Assembly: GCA_046329055.1 (NCBI GenBank)
Contig: JAXLVK010000045.1
Coordinates: 1-51,092 of the forward strand
DNA: 51,092 nt
Source: JADKCL01 sp046329055
Lineage (GTDB): Bacteria > Bacteroidota > Bacteroidia > J057 > JADKCL01
Direction of reading: 5' to 3'
A model generated the notes under the pieces. It was given only the letters and a program-made list of their open reading frames with translations. It was not told where the DNA came from and ran no database searches. This document shows positions 23,103 through 32,013 of this stretch, piece by piece. The translations under genes were made by a program, and so were the position numbers. Position 1 is the stretch's first letter; the number at the start of each line of letters is the position of its first letter.

Positions 23103-24479
23103 CTAGAAAGGCACGAGCTTGGACATGCGGTTCTTGGCGAGGTATTGCCGCACGGTATCCGTGCTGCGCTCCACTGACCCCACAGGTTGCAGCATCCCCT
23201 TCACCGCCACGGGATCGTCCCAGCCCTGATTGGCATCCAAGTAGGCAAATCCGATCAGCTGTCCCTTTTCGATGCCGATCACCGCGATTTCATCCTGACT
23301 GCGTCCCTCGCCGAGGTAGAAGAATGCCGGATGCGGCAAACCCAAACCATCCAAGGCAGCCCTGAGCCGCTCATTGTAGTCTGCGGCCTCCTCCAGCCCG
23401 ATACAGGCACCCATGCAGAGGCTAGCGTCCTCCTCATGCCAGGAGCAAGCGCCATTGCCCGGTTCCAATCCACCCAGCTGCGGACAGAGGTGATGCCTGC
23501 GCAACCTTGCTGAAAGCGCCGCCTTGGCGTCCGCCTCTGACCCGAAATCCCCGAAAGCCTGCTTGCCGCGTTGCACCTTGTCGATGTAGAGCCGGGTATA
23601 GCCACGTTGATCTTGGTAACACTGTACCGCGAATTTTGCAGCCGTTTTGGCCTTCGATTTTGCAAGTCCCTCGTCCATTCGCGCCAATTCGGCATCCAAT
23701 CGCAGTAACGCCACGAGCTCGTTTCCGGTCAGTTCCCACGTGATATCACGCAGCCCCTCAGGATCGTAACCGAGCTTGCCTTTGCTCTTCTTGGCTGTGC
23801 TGAGCTCCTTCAATGCTGCCTGCCTGATGTTCTTGGCCGAATTCACGTGCACAGCGTTCCCCTCCGCATCATGGAAAAAGTAGATGCCGGTCTCCTCCGG
23901 TAACATCGAAAGGCGCTGCCGGTCCAGGTTCTCGGGCAGTCCAGCGAACTCGTCCTTGGTTCGCAGCCGCCCGCGATTGCCGATTCCTTGCAGTGAAAGC
24001 AGGTGCTCGAGCAACTGGACAGTGGCGTCGGCGTCCCCCTTGGCGCGGTGCCGTGCGAGATTGGGAATGCCGAGGCGCTGACAGAGCGGACCAAGGCTGT
24101 AGGTCGGCAGGCCGGGCATGAGCGTGCGACTGAGTCGGACGGTGCAGAGCCGCTCGCGGGTGTAGTCGTAGCCCAGCCGCTTGAATTCCGCCCGGAGGAA
24201 TCCATAGTCAAAGCCGACATTGTGAGCCACGAAAATGCAGCCCGTGGTCATTTCTACCACTTGGCGGGCGACTTCGTAGAATTTGGGGGCGTCGGCCACC
24301 ATCGCATCGGTGATGCCCGTGATGTCGGTGATGAAGGGTGGGATCGACTGTTCAGGGTGTACAAGCGTGCTGAATTCGCCCACTTTCCTGATGCCGTCAT
24401 GGAGCACAATGGCGATTTCGGTGATGCGGTCTTTCTCCGCTCGCCCGCCAGTCGTCTCCAAGTCGATCACAGCATACAT
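23103..24479 (-). CDS. DnaQ-like exonuclease fused to a degenerate GIY-YIG domain
   Basis: The 458-residue protein has an N-terminal DEDDh 3'-5' exonuclease with ExoI DLETTG (6-11), ExoII HNVGFDYGFL and ExoIII HRAKGDADAT. A GIY-YIG-like module follows from about residue 195. The module keeps ETGIYFF, but the YIG half reads VHVNSA instead of YIGKA, and the segment expected to carry the catalytic glutamate reads LLRLDAELA. The exonuclease looks active and the GIY-YIG half probably not. Such fusions, common in Bacteroidota, combine polymerase III epsilon-like and UvrC/Cho-like parts and suggest a role in DNA repair. It is encoded alone, with a 502-bp gap upstream. Confidence 0.9.
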   Translation of the reverse strand: MYAVIDLETTGGRAEKDRITEIAIVLHDGIRKVGEFSTLVHPEQSIPPFITDITGITDAMVADAPKFYEVARQVVEMTTGCIFVAHNVGFDYGFLRAEFKRLGYDYTRERLCTVRLSRTLMPGLPTYSLGPLCQRLGIPNLARHRAKGDADATVQLLEHLLSLQGIGNRGRLRTKDEFAGLPENLDRQRLSMLPEETGIYFFHDAEGNAVHVNSAKNIRQAALKELSTAKKSKGKLGYDPEGLRDITWELTGNELVALLRLDAELARMDEGLAKSKAKTAAKFAVQCYQDQRGYTRLYIDKVQRGKQAFGDFGSEADAKAALSARLRRHHLCPQLGGLEPGNGACSWHEEDASLCMGACIGLEEAADYNERLRAALDGLGLPHPAFFYLGEGRSQDEIAVIGIEKGQLIGFAYLDANQGWDDPVAVKGMLQPVGSVERSTDTVRQYLAKNRMSKLVPF

Positions 24480-24981
24480 CGATTCAGCAGTTTCAGCTCG
24501 GAAATTTAGCCCACAGCAAGGCGGGATTCAAGAGATGTGGAAATGTGACTGGGGGGTATAAAATGAACAGAGGGAGCGATTCATCTCCCTCTGTCTGTCA
24601 AAACGACCAACCTAAGAACCACAAACTATTCGGAAATCTTGAATTTTACGTTCGTAACCATTCCGTGAGAAAGTACTGATGCAAAGATGGGGGGGTGGGG
24701 GCAGGAATGAGAAGACAAAAAACTGGCCAAAGTAACAGCGTAGTGGCTAGTGGTTTGAGGACATTTGGCAAGGCGATGACCGCTTGGGATAGCCATTGGC
24801 TTCAATTTTTGCATTGAAAATGTTCAATGGTAACATCACAAGCGCAAGTAATTCGCAGCACTGGATTCAGGCCGGTCGGCTCCGTTTGGGGCTTGCCCTG
24901 TTCTTATCCGTTCCAATGCAGGCATGGAGATTCCAAGCGCATTGGGCTCCCGCTGGTGACTACGAGCAGAATTTGTTGAAA
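24480..24981. other. Intergenic stretch with a hairpin
   Basis: This 502-bp gap holds no convincing gene. ACAGAGGGAG (24567-24576) pairs with CTCCCTCTGT (24585-24594) around an 8-nt loop. On the minus strand the stem is followed by TTCATTTTATA, a T-rich tail, so it could end the transcript of the barrel gene upstream. TAAATTTC on the minus strand near 24504-24511 is a one-mismatch -7 element for the exonuclease gene. Confidence 0.5.
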
Positions 24982-25578
24982 CTACTTGAACGCCAGGCGA
25001 ATGCCCGCAAGGATGAAGTGGCAGCGCCAGTAAGCAGTTTCGGACTGCGGCAGGCTCTTGCTCAGGTTCGTGAGGGAGTAGGTCCACCGTCCCGTCAATG
25101 CAAATTTTGGATTGAAGAAATAGGATGCACCCAAGCTGCCGGAGATATTGAACTTGTTGAACATCGGCAGGACGTTCTGCTTGGTGTTCCCAAACCCTGA
25201 TTTTGCAGAAATGAGGATGTTGGCGGAGGGGCCGACTTCGAGCAGGAGGGAGGATGCATCGGGTGTGCCGACTACACGGTACCGCAGGAAAACCGGAACA
25301 TCGATCGCGCTCAAGTCAAATTTTCCGTAGGCATTTTTCACCTCCCGGCTGCCGCGCATGCCAATCAGGATCTCAGGACTGAGGGAAAATCGGTCATTGA
25401 AATCGTACCAAGCGAAGCCTCCAAGGCTGAATCCTATCTTGTTATAGCCACCCCAGCCATCGCCGTCGATCTGACTCGCCACGCCCGCCAACAATGCTCC
25501 GCCACCAACATTTTGCGCGAAAGTTGCCAATGGTAACACCGAAAGGGCAATGAGCAAGGTTGCGATCCAGCTTTTCAT
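24982..25578 (-). CDS. PorT-like outer-membrane beta-barrel protein
   Basis: A 198-residue protein with a cleavable signal peptide (MKSWIATLLIALSVLPLATFAQ). Amphipathic strands with Gly and aromatic residues follow (GGFAWYDFNDRFSLSPEILIG, SGSLGASYFFNPKFALTGRW), and it ends in LAFK. These are features of the eight-stranded PorT/OmpW-like barrels of Bacteroidota. ATG at 25578 starts the signal peptide; the longer upstream frame antiparallels the divergent lipoprotein gene and is rejected. TACATTTG on the minus strand (25590-25583) is a consensus -7 element only 4 bp before the ATG. Function unknown, probably structural or transport. Confidence 0.85.
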   Translation of the reverse strand: MKSWIATLLIALSVLPLATFAQNVGGGALLAGVASQIDGDGWGGYNKIGFSLGGFAWYDFNDRFSLSPEILIGMRGSREVKNAYGKFDLSAIDVPVFLRYRVVGTPDASSLLLEVGPSANILISAKSGFGNTKQNVLPMFNKFNISGSLGASYFFNPKFALTGRWTYSLTNLSKSLPQSETAYWRCHFILAGIRLAFK

Positions 25579-25582
25579 GAAG

Positions 25583-25590
25583 CAAATGTA
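25583..25590 (-). promoter_or_regulatory. -7 element upstream of the barrel gene
   Basis: Minus-strand TACATTTG fits TAnnTTTG. No good -33 partner is visible. The very short distance to the ATG would give an almost leaderless transcript. Confidence 0.4.
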
Positions 25591-25698
25591 GGCACTTGAC
25601 CGCGCAATGGCTAGCCTGTCATGAAGTGGCGGCTGGTATGGCACGATGGTTGCCGGATTCCAATTTTTTCTATTTTTCGAGGAATACTCAGGATTGAC

Positions 25699-26469
25699 AT
25701 GAAGTTCCGGTTTCCCCATCTCTGCCTTTTGCTGCTCGCGCTGGCATTCGCTGCCTGCGGCGGCAGCAAGTCCAAGCAAAAAAAGCCCACCGCCAATAAA
25801 GAGCTGCCTGCCGAGTTGGCCACGGCCTACCGCGAGGATGCAGCACGCTTGGCGGTACGAGAATTGCTCACGACCACACAGTCGGGCGAGCGTGGCGCGG
25901 AAATTCCCCAAGATCGGATCGATTACTACTTCGGCTTGCTTTCCAAGGTCTATTGGATGACGGTTGAAAACGATACGATCCCGAACCTGTCGAACATCCA
26001 CACCTTCAAGACGCCGAACCTGCACAAGGTCTTGGTCGTGCTCGAAAAGGACTCCCCCTTCAAGGAAAACTGGAGCAAAGGCGTGACGATGACCAACAAT
26101 CTCTACCTGAATCAACTCGTCGCCAAGCACAAGCTCAGCATTGAGAACTATCGGGAGTCGAGCCTGGGGCCGTCATTGCTCCTGGTCTCGCCGCAAACCT
26201 TGAACACGCCCGAACTCGCATTTCTCATCAAGAATTTCGAGAGCATCCGTCACGCTGAGGCCGAGGGCATGGCCGGAGACGGCAACGACATCACCTGGGG
26301 AAGCGACAGCAAAAACGCCATGGCGCTGAAATTCAGCATTGGAGCAGGGGACTGCCCGAGCGGCTGCATCCAACGCAAGACTTGGGTCTTCTACGTGATG
26401 TCCGACGGCAGCATCAATTACATGGGGACACGTGGCACGATTCCGGCGGAGTTGGAACCCAAGGAGTGA
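25699..26469 (+). CDS. Lipoprotein of unknown function
   Basis: A 256-residue protein starting at ATG 25699 with a signal peptide and lipobox (AFAACGGSKSKQKKP). The mature part is mixed alpha/beta with the segments DYYFGLLSKVYWM, LHKVLVVLEKDSPF and a cysteine pair in AGDCPSGCIQRKTWVFYV near the C terminus, which may form a disulphide. No family is recognised. It is divergent from the barrel gene and convergent with the MoxR-type ATPase gene (5-bp gap). Confidence 0.8.
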   Translation: MKFRFPHLCLLLLALAFAACGGSKSKQKKPTANKELPAELATAYREDAARLAVRELLTTTQSGERGAEIPQDRIDYYFGLLSKVYWMTVENDTIPNLSNIHTFKTPNLHKVLVVLEKDSPFKENWSKGVTMTNNLYLNQLVAKHKLSIENYRESSLGPSLLLVSPQTLNTPELAFLIKNFESIRHAEAEGMAGDGNDITWGSDSKNAMALKFSIGAGDCPSGCIQRKTWVFYVMSDGSINYMGTRGTIPAELEPKE

Positions 26470-26474
26470 CCTCC

Positions 26475-27986
26475 TCAATACCCATCCTCGTCTTCATCCT
26501 CCTCTTCGCCGAAGCCCCCGCTGAGCAGGCCGCTCATCAGGTCTTGGAAGACGAGGCCCTTCTCCAGCCTTGATTTTCCGATCAATGAGAACTCCGCGAG
26601 GCCATGCAGGACAAATTCCATGAGGAAAAGGCGGTCAGCACCCTTGGAGTCGGCTTGATATTTTACGATGATCGCCTCCAAGCCGGGGACAGATTTCAGA
26701 GCCGCCTCGTATTCGGCCTCGGTCATGTTCAGGAGCATGTCCAGTCGCTTCCCTGAGCCAAACCAGCGGATCACGACCTCGTAGGGATTCTCCTTGCTGT
26801 TTTTGCGCAGGCCCTCAGGATCTGGGAAAAACTCCACGAATTGTGACCGGATGGCCTTCCCGATCAGGTTTTGCGCGACGATCGCAGGCCCTTCCTGCTC
26901 GCCTTCATAGACCAGCTCGATCTTGCCCGTGATGGCGGGAATCACGCCCCAGAGGTCGCTCACGCGGGCTTGAACCTGCTGAAGACCCGCAACCAGGCAC
27001 CTGCGCTCGGCCGCGCTCGTGAGGTTTTCCAATGCCGAGATCGTCAAGCGGGCAGAAACCCCACTCTTTTGATCCACGAATTCGCTGCCCCGGGCCTCGA
27101 TCGCGATCTGCTCGATCAGTCGGCCGAGAATGGGGTGGATGATCACCCGCTTCTGGGCCTCAGCGCTAAGGTGCGCCTCTTGTTCGGTGATTTTCTGACC
27201 GATTTCCAAGGATTTCGGGTAATGGGTCAGGATTTGGCTTTCGATCCTGTCCTTGAGCGGCGTGACGATGCTGCCCCGGTTCGTATAGTCCTCGGGATTG
27301 GCCGTGAAGACAAACTGGATGTCGAGGGGGAGCCGGAGCTTGAAGCCGCGGATTTGGATGTCGCCTTCTTGCAGGATGTTGAAGAGGGCGACCTGGATGC
27401 GGGCCTGCAAGTCGGGCAACTCGTTGATCACGAAGATGCTGCGGTTGCTGCGTGGGATCAGGCCGTAATGGATCACCCGTTCGTCAGCATAGCTGAGGCG
27501 CAGGTTGGCGGCCTTGATCGGGTCCAAGTCGCCAATCAGGTCAGCAACCGAGACGTCGGGTGTGGCGAGCTTTTCCGCGTAGCGTTCGCTGCGGTGCAGC
27601 CAATCGATCGGTGTGGCGTCTCCTTGCTCGGCGAGCAGTTCGGCGGCACTCCGGCTCAGTGGCGCAAATGGATCGTCCTGCAACTCCGAACCGCGCACAA
27701 ATGGAATCCATTCATCCAACAGGTTCAGCATGAGCCTTGCGAGGCGCGTCTTGGCTTGGCCGCGAAGGCCTAGCAAGATGATGTTGTGGCGGCTGAGGAT
27801 GGCGCGTTCGATGTCGGGGATCACCGTGTCCTCGTAGCCCCAGACGCCAGGGAATACCTCCTCACCGGCCTTGAGTTTGAGAATGAGGTTGTCACGGAGC
27901 TCGTCCTTGATGGAGCGGCTGCGGTATCCAGCGGCTTTCAATTCGCCGAAGGTCGAAATCTTGGGGGGATCCTGTTGCATACGCAT
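26475..27986 (-). CDS. MoxR/magnesium-chelatase-I-like AAA+ ATPase
   Basis: A 503-residue ATPase. The P-loop reads GLRGQAKT (73-80), a known variant of GxxGxGKT, and the Walker B region reads IFVINELPDL (about 185-195), the form seen in ChlI-like MoxR relatives instead of DE. FVFTANPEDYTNRGSIVTPLKDR is the sensor-1 region (NP) with the downstream conserved block. The C terminus is very acidic (EEDEDEDGY). MoxR ATPases act as chaperones together with VWA-domain proteins. The matching VWA gene lies at 33110-34204, about 5 kb away in the same direction, rather than next to it. The substrate is unknown. Confidence 0.9.
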   Translation of the reverse strand: MRMQQDPPKISTFGELKAAGYRSRSIKDELRDNLILKLKAGEEVFPGVWGYEDTVIPDIERAILSRHNIILLGLRGQAKTRLARLMLNLLDEWIPFVRGSELQDDPFAPLSRSAAELLAEQGDATPIDWLHRSERYAEKLATPDVSVADLIGDLDPIKAANLRLSYADERVIHYGLIPRSNRSIFVINELPDLQARIQVALFNILQEGDIQIRGFKLRLPLDIQFVFTANPEDYTNRGSIVTPLKDRIESQILTHYPKSLEIGQKITEQEAHLSAEAQKRVIIHPILGRLIEQIAIEARGSEFVDQKSGVSARLTISALENLTSAAERRCLVAGLQQVQARVSDLWGVIPAITGKIELVYEGEQEGPAIVAQNLIGKAIRSQFVEFFPDPEGLRKNSKENPYEVVIRWFGSGKRLDMLLNMTEAEYEAALKSVPGLEAIIVKYQADSKGADRLFLMEFVLHGLAEFSLIGKSRLEKGLVFQDLMSGLLSGGFGEEEDEDEDGY

Positions 27987-28108
27987 AGCTTGCAGGCAAG
28001 ATAACCGTTTTGGGGCTGGGATTGTTCGTCATGGAATCGGAATGCGAATGCCCTTTTCCTTAGATTCGCGGCAGATTTTTCAAGGAATATCATCGAAGAC
28101 AGCGCGCC

Positions 28109-28453
28109 ATGCCACGTAAAGCTCCTGATTTCAAGTATTGTATGACCCAGATGCGGAGCAATTCGCCCCAGCGTCAGGATGAAGGGTTTCAGTTGCTGTT
28201 GCCGCATACGGCCTTGTATGTGGAGCAACTGATCGAGGAATTCAGGGTGGAGACCGACCATGGGCTGAAATGCTGGCTCCTCGAATTGATTGGTCACGCG
28301 CGGTCAGAGAAGGCATTTGAGCTGCTGAAGGAGCATCTCGCTGTGGGTGATCTCGCCTTCCGGGACTGGGCGATCCGCGGTTTGCAGCGATTGAACACAC
28401 CCGAGGCGCGCAAAGTGCTGAAGCAGCGTGGCTTTGACGGGATGACTTTCTGA
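28109..28453 (+). CDS. HEAT-repeat-like small protein
   Basis: A 114-residue protein. Two helical hairpins are visible: LKCWLLELIGHARSEKAFELL and LAFRDWAIRGLQRLNTPEARKVL, with the conserved D-W-A-I-R-G-L pattern of HEAT repeats (as in PBS-lyase-type proteins). It has no signal peptide, so it is cytoplasmic. Small HEAT proteins usually mediate protein contacts. It is the first of four plus-strand genes. No specific partner can be named. Confidence 0.75.
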   Translation: MPRKAPDFKYCMTQMRSNSPQRQDEGFQLLLPHTALYVEQLIEEFRVETDHGLKCWLLELIGHARSEKAFELLKEHLAVGDLAFRDWAIRGLQRLNTPEARKVLKQRGFDGMTF

Positions 28454-28527
28454 CCTTCTCCGCAGTCCTTGCAGCTGAACCATGGCGATTGACTAAATTG
28501 GGGCTGGTCGCCAACGCACTTCCCAAT

Positions 28528-28869
28528 ATGTTCGTCACAGTCACTTTCATCGAATTGCATAGCCCTTGGCAGTTTTTTGCCCTCTCCAACCATGGACGGA
28601 AGATTCAGGCGCAGGCGAAACGGTCGGAAGGCTTTGTGCGGATGAAAAATACGGGCTGGTGGAGGCATCATTATACCCTGAGCATCTGGAAATCCGAGGC
28701 TGAAATGAAGCAGTTTGCTAGGTCCGGGGCGCATTTGGAGGCAATGAAACAATCCGCCAAGCTCGCTAGGGCCTTGAGTACCTACACTTACCAAGCGAAT
28801 GAGCTTCCCTCCTGGACGGACGCAAAGCGCCTGCTCCATGAGAAAGGCAAGCAAGTCAAATTCGGCTGA
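28528..28869 (+). CDS. DUF3291-like dimeric alpha/beta-barrel protein
   Basis: A 113-residue protein from ATG 28528 (MFVTVTFIELHSPWQFFAL). The pattern strand, helix (LSNHGRKIQAQAKRSEGFV), strand GWWRHHYTLSIWKS, helix EAEMKQFARSGAHLEAMKQS fits the ferredoxin-like dimeric fold of DUF3291 and monooxygenase-like ABM proteins. Those proteins bind small hydrophobic compounds or haem; a catalytic role here is not shown. TTG at 28489 is an unlikely alternative start. It is followed 18 bp later by an ATP-grasp gene. Confidence 0.7.
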   Translation: MFVTVTFIELHSPWQFFALSNHGRKIQAQAKRSEGFVRMKNTGWWRHHYTLSIWKSEAEMKQFARSGAHLEAMKQSAKLARALSTYTYQANELPSWTDAKRLLHEKGKQVKFG

Positions 28870-28887
28870 TGGCCAATCAATTGCGGC

Positions 28888-29802
28888 ATGAAATACGATA
28901 TCACATTGCTCACCGATGCCCGATACGTCGCTCCCAAGCCGGGGGACTGGTACGTAGAGAACATCCATTTGGAAGACAGGCTGCTGCGGGAGGCTTTGGA
29001 GCGCAGGGGCCTAAGGGTGCATCGGACACATTGGGATGACCCGGAAATGGATTGGACGCAGACTCGGGCGGCGGTTTTCCGGACTACCTGGGATTATTTT
29101 GACCGTTTTGGGGAGTTTGCTCCATGGTTGGATCGGGTTTCAGAACTCACACAATTCCTGAATCCGCTTTCGCTTGTGCGCTGGAACATGAACAAGCGGT
29201 ACTTGAGCGATTTGGAACTGCTCGGAGTGAACATTCCTCCGACAGAGTTCATCTCCGTTGGGGATCAGCGGACTCTCCTGGAAATCATGGACTTCCGTGG
29301 CTGGCGTGAATGTGTTTTGAAACCCGCGGTGGGCGGAGCTGGCCGGCATACCTATCGCTTGGATTGCAGCAATTGGCAGGGAGTGGAGGGGCAGTTTCGT
29401 GAATTGGTTGCGGAGGAGCAGATGTTGTTGCAGGCGTTCCTGCCATCGGTGCCGGAGCGGGGCGAGGTGACGCTCATGTTCATGAATGGGCAATACACGC
29501 ATGCCGTTCTCAAGCGGGCAAAAGACGGTGATTTCAGGGTGCAGGATGATTTTGGTGGAACCGTCCGAGAATACCATCCTAGCCGTAGCGAGATCGAATT
29601 TGCGCAGGCAGTCATCAATCTTTGTTCGCCAATGCCGATCTATGGCCGGGTGGACATGGTCTGGGATCTGGACGGGGATCCGGCGGTTTCTGAGTTGGAG
29701 TTGATCGAGCCTGAGCTTTGGATGCGGAATTGCCCGGAGTCGGCGGAATTGTTTGCAGAGGGGCTGGTGAATGCCTTGGCGAATTTGGGAGGTGCGAGGT
29801 AA
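28888..29802 (+). CDS. ATP-grasp ligase (DcsG/RimK-like)
   Basis: A 304-residue ATP-grasp enzyme. The nucleotide-binding lysine is in CVLKPAVGGAGRHTYR (about 148-163), the grasp adenine-binding part is LLQAFLPSV, and metal ligands lie in YGRVDMVWD and ELELIEPELW near the C terminus. This layout matches the cycloserine-biosynthesis DcsG-like group and relatives annotated as glutathione-synthetase-like. Members make amide or peptide-type bonds using an acyl phosphate; the real substrates here are unknown. There are no other cycloserine genes nearby, so a DcsG function should not be assumed. Confidence 0.85.
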   Translation: MKYDITLLTDARYVAPKPGDWYVENIHLEDRLLREALERRGLRVHRTHWDDPEMDWTQTRAAVFRTTWDYFDRFGEFAPWLDRVSELTQFLNPLSLVRWNMNKRYLSDLELLGVNIPPTEFISVGDQRTLLEIMDFRGWRECVLKPAVGGAGRHTYRLDCSNWQGVEGQFRELVAEEQMLLQAFLPSVPERGEVTLMFMNGQYTHAVLKRAKDGDFRVQDDFGGTVREYHPSRSEIEFAQAVINLCSPMPIYGRVDMVWDLDGDPAVSELELIEPELWMRNCPESAELFAEGLVNALANLGGAR

Positions 29803-29814
29803 GTTTGATGGAAT

Positions 29815-30351
29815 ATGCTGGTATTCAGGTTATATCTTTCGCAAACACGATCCGGAATTCTGGCGATCTTGATGGTGCTGGTGATGGCCCTTTGTGTCCG
29901 GTCCCCATCAATGGCTCAATCGTCCGTGATCTGTACTTATGAACCGGATTCCGTTTGGAAGCATTCGGGATTGATGAAATCGGAGGAAGAAGCTGTAAAT
30001 CAATATTCCCAAATCTTGGAGGCCAAGGTGAATACCCGGACGAACTGCTTTCCGTATCGGAATGACAGCTTGTTGCGGAACCTTTCGGGTGCCGAGATGG
30101 CTGAATTGGAGCGACTTGAACTCGAAAAGGCGCAATTATTCAACAGGTTCGAAGAACTGGTGACGGATTTCGCCACCAAGGCGCATCAAGAGAGTGTGGA
30201 TCGCATTGGCAATGCGGCAGAGAGCGCCGGAAAGCAATGCGGTTGCATGGCAGCATGGCCCAAATCAATGGTTTTGTACGGACCGGTGTATGACATATCC
30301 AAAGAAGTGATGGTCAAGTTGAAGGCCGATACATCGCGATTGAGGGAATGA
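29815..30351 (+). CDS. Exported protein of unknown function
   Basis: A 178-residue protein with a long N-terminal signal peptide or membrane anchor (ILAILMVLVMALCVRSPSMAQ). The mature part has cysteines in VICTYEPDS and TNCFPYRND, then a helical stretch rich in Glu (LSGAEMAELERLELEKAQLF), and ends with a CGC motif (KQCGCMAAW). Paired cysteines suggest disulphides in the periplasm. No family is recognised. It is 12 bp after the ATP-grasp gene and is convergent with the AlkD-like gene, 25 bp away. Confidence 0.65.
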   Translation: MLVFRLYLSQTRSGILAILMVLVMALCVRSPSMAQSSVICTYEPDSVWKHSGLMKSEEEAVNQYSQILEAKVNTRTNCFPYRNDSLLRNLSGAEMAELERLELEKAQLFNRFEELVTDFATKAHQESVDRIGNAAESAGKQCGCMAAWPKSMVLYGPVYDISKEVMVKLKADTSRLRE

Positions 30352-30376
30352 TTTGGCCCTATTTGCCAGCCCTCGA

Positions 30377-31087
30377 TCAACAGCGCGCCTCCTTCTTTTT
30401 CTTCCCAATCGTGCCTTTGTCCATCATTTTCATGATGTATTCGCTCACGGCTGGAACCTTGCAGGCTGTCCCGCCCATCTCCACTGATACCTTCCCGATT
30501 TTCTTTGCAATCGCAAGAGACTTGTCCGTCAGCAAGGGCACGTAGGATCCAACCGCGATGAGGAATCCGTTCATCGTGTAGCGAGTACGGTTGAGGCTCT
30601 GGTGGATGGTGTTTTCGACCCGATCCAGCAATTCATTGAGCTTTGCAAAATCCAGTTCGTCGTCATTGCGCAGCGAAACCCAGTTGCTGAGCGTGCTCCA
30701 GCCAGCGGTCTGCGATTTTTCGTCTGGCGCATCGATCCATTCCAAACCCAACTCCCAGCCGTGGGGCGATTCCGCAGCGATCCAAGCCACAGTGTATTCA
30801 CTGATCATGTGCCAGGTGGCATTCTTCGCCCATTCCTGAAGGTCTGACTTCGTGATTTTCTTCTCGTCAGCGATCAGGCCAGCAAGGTACATCGCATCGG
30901 CATTCCCAGTTCGGAAGAGCGCCAGTGAGAGCTCGTTGTTCTTTTTCACCTTCTTGACGATGGTCTTCATGTCGCCGACTTTCACGCCGTACATGCTGTC
31001 CACAGGAGCGCCATGATTGGCAAATGTCTTGAGCGTTTGCGCGCTGCCCATCTCCTTGAGCTGGGCCATCACTTCATCGACTGTCAT
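30377..31087 (-). CDS. AlkD-like DNA alkylation repair protein
   Basis: A 236-residue all-helical protein with the HEAT-like repeats of AlkC/AlkD glycosylase relatives. Blocks such as SMYGVKVGDMKTIVKKVKKN, LFRTGNADAMYLAGLIAD and NATWHMISEYTVAWIAAESP match this family. ATG at 31087 is chosen; the longer frame adds an unlike N-terminal leader. AlkD-type proteins remove alkylated purines from DNA, but many relatives of this subgroup are untested. The end KKKKEARC is basic. It lies next to GNAT and DinD genes in the same direction, so a repair-related cluster is plausible. Confidence 0.85.
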   Translation of the reverse strand: MTVDEVMAQLKEMGSAQTLKTFANHGAPVDSMYGVKVGDMKTIVKKVKKNNELSLALFRTGNADAMYLAGLIADEKKITKSDLQEWAKNATWHMISEYTVAWIAAESPHGWELGLEWIDAPDEKSQTAGWSTLSNWVSLRNDDELDFAKLNELLDRVENTIHQSLNRTRYTMNGFLIAVGSYVPLLTDKSLAIAKKIGKVSVEMGGTACKVPAVSEYIMKMMDKGTIGKKKKEARC

Positions 31088-31201
31088 TGCTAATGCGATT
31101 AATTGGATTCTGATGTCAAGATAAGGAATCTGAGGATGAGTGTCATAGCGACGCCGATTCATTTGGAGCACTTGAACCAATGCGGGTCAACGCTACCCAC
31201 C

Positions 31202-32008
31202 TCATCCCAGGTTTCCACCTATCCGGTTGTAGATGAATTGGGGCTTCCAGTCCCTTTCCGGGCCAAATCTCATCTTTTTGATGGTGCGGAACGGCCTAGC
31301 TTCCAATCTGGCAAGAACCGAGGCAGCATGAACATTTTCAACTGGAAGGCATGTGATTTCCTTGGACTCCAGCCTTCTGAGCAACATGGCCAACCCAGCA
31401 TCTTCAGTTTTCGCTACGATCAGGCCGTCACCCCAGGTTGGGAGATAGTACCCCGTCAATTCCCCGCTCTCCAAGCATGCGTACCCCTGAGGCAGATGCT
31501 TTGAAAGTAACACCATACGGTGCTCGCCCGTCGTGATGCGATCCAGCTCCAAAATCGCTGCCCAATGCGACGGCTGGATAGGGATAAGGACCGCGGATTC
31601 GGGGTTCGGGGGAATCGTTTTCGGCAATTGGTAGAATTCGTAAGCCCCATCATCCTGAAATCCCGCCTTGGAATATACTGGCGCGCCGAGTTCCGTGGCC
31701 AGGAGGTACGTGGTATCCGTTCCCAAATCCCGGCTGATGGCAAGGAGGTGTTCCGTCATGCGCTGCCCATGACCTTGTCCTCGATGCTTGGGTGAAACGA
31801 TGATATGGCCAAGCCATGCAGTATCTCGGTGCAGGATCAGGCAGCCCGTTCCAATCAACTCGCCATCTGTGACCAACTTCAGGGGCAAGTAGGACTCAGG
31901 GTGGGCAAGGTAGTTGGTGAACGGCGTCAGGATGTCTGGCCAATCTGGAGGCCGGATCGCCTCCAAAAGGGGAAGGTCGCTGGCAGTAAAGGGTAGGATT
32001 TCAGCCAT
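31202..32008 (-). CDS. GNAT N-acetyltransferase with a second C-terminal domain
   Basis: A 268-residue protein. The acetyl-CoA pyrophosphate loop VSPKHRGQGHGQRM (motif A) is in the N-terminal GNAT domain, followed by the tyrosine-containing APVYSKAGFQ (motif B). The C-terminal half (HWAAILELDRITTGEHRMVLL onward) resembles the second domain of YitH-like two-domain acetyltransferases. ATG at 32008 is used; the TTG at 32017 would overlap the DinD stop. The gap to dinD is 5 bp, so the two are probably co-transcribed. Substrate unknown. Confidence 0.88.
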   Translation of the reverse strand: MAEILPFTASDLPLLEAIRPPDWPDILTPFTNYLAHPESYLPLKLVTDGELIGTGCLILHRDTAWLGHIIVSPKHRGQGHGQRMTEHLLAISRDLGTDTTYLLATELGAPVYSKAGFQDDGAYEFYQLPKTIPPNPESAVLIPIQPSHWAAILELDRITTGEHRMVLLSKHLPQGYACLESGELTGYYLPTWGDGLIVAKTEDAGLAMLLRRLESKEITCLPVENVHAASVLARLEARPFRTIKKMRFGPERDWKPQFIYNRIGGNLG

Positions 32009-32013
32009 TTGAT

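Noticed and set aside
24796..25200. Plus-strand frame of 134 codons across the end of the barrel gene
   Set aside because: Half of it is antisense to the barrel gene, and the rest has no motif or promoter.
28888..29802. Assignment of the ATP-grasp protein as a true cycloserine synthase (DcsG)
   Set aside because: Other genes of the cycloserine pathway are not present in the window; only family-level similarity can be supported.
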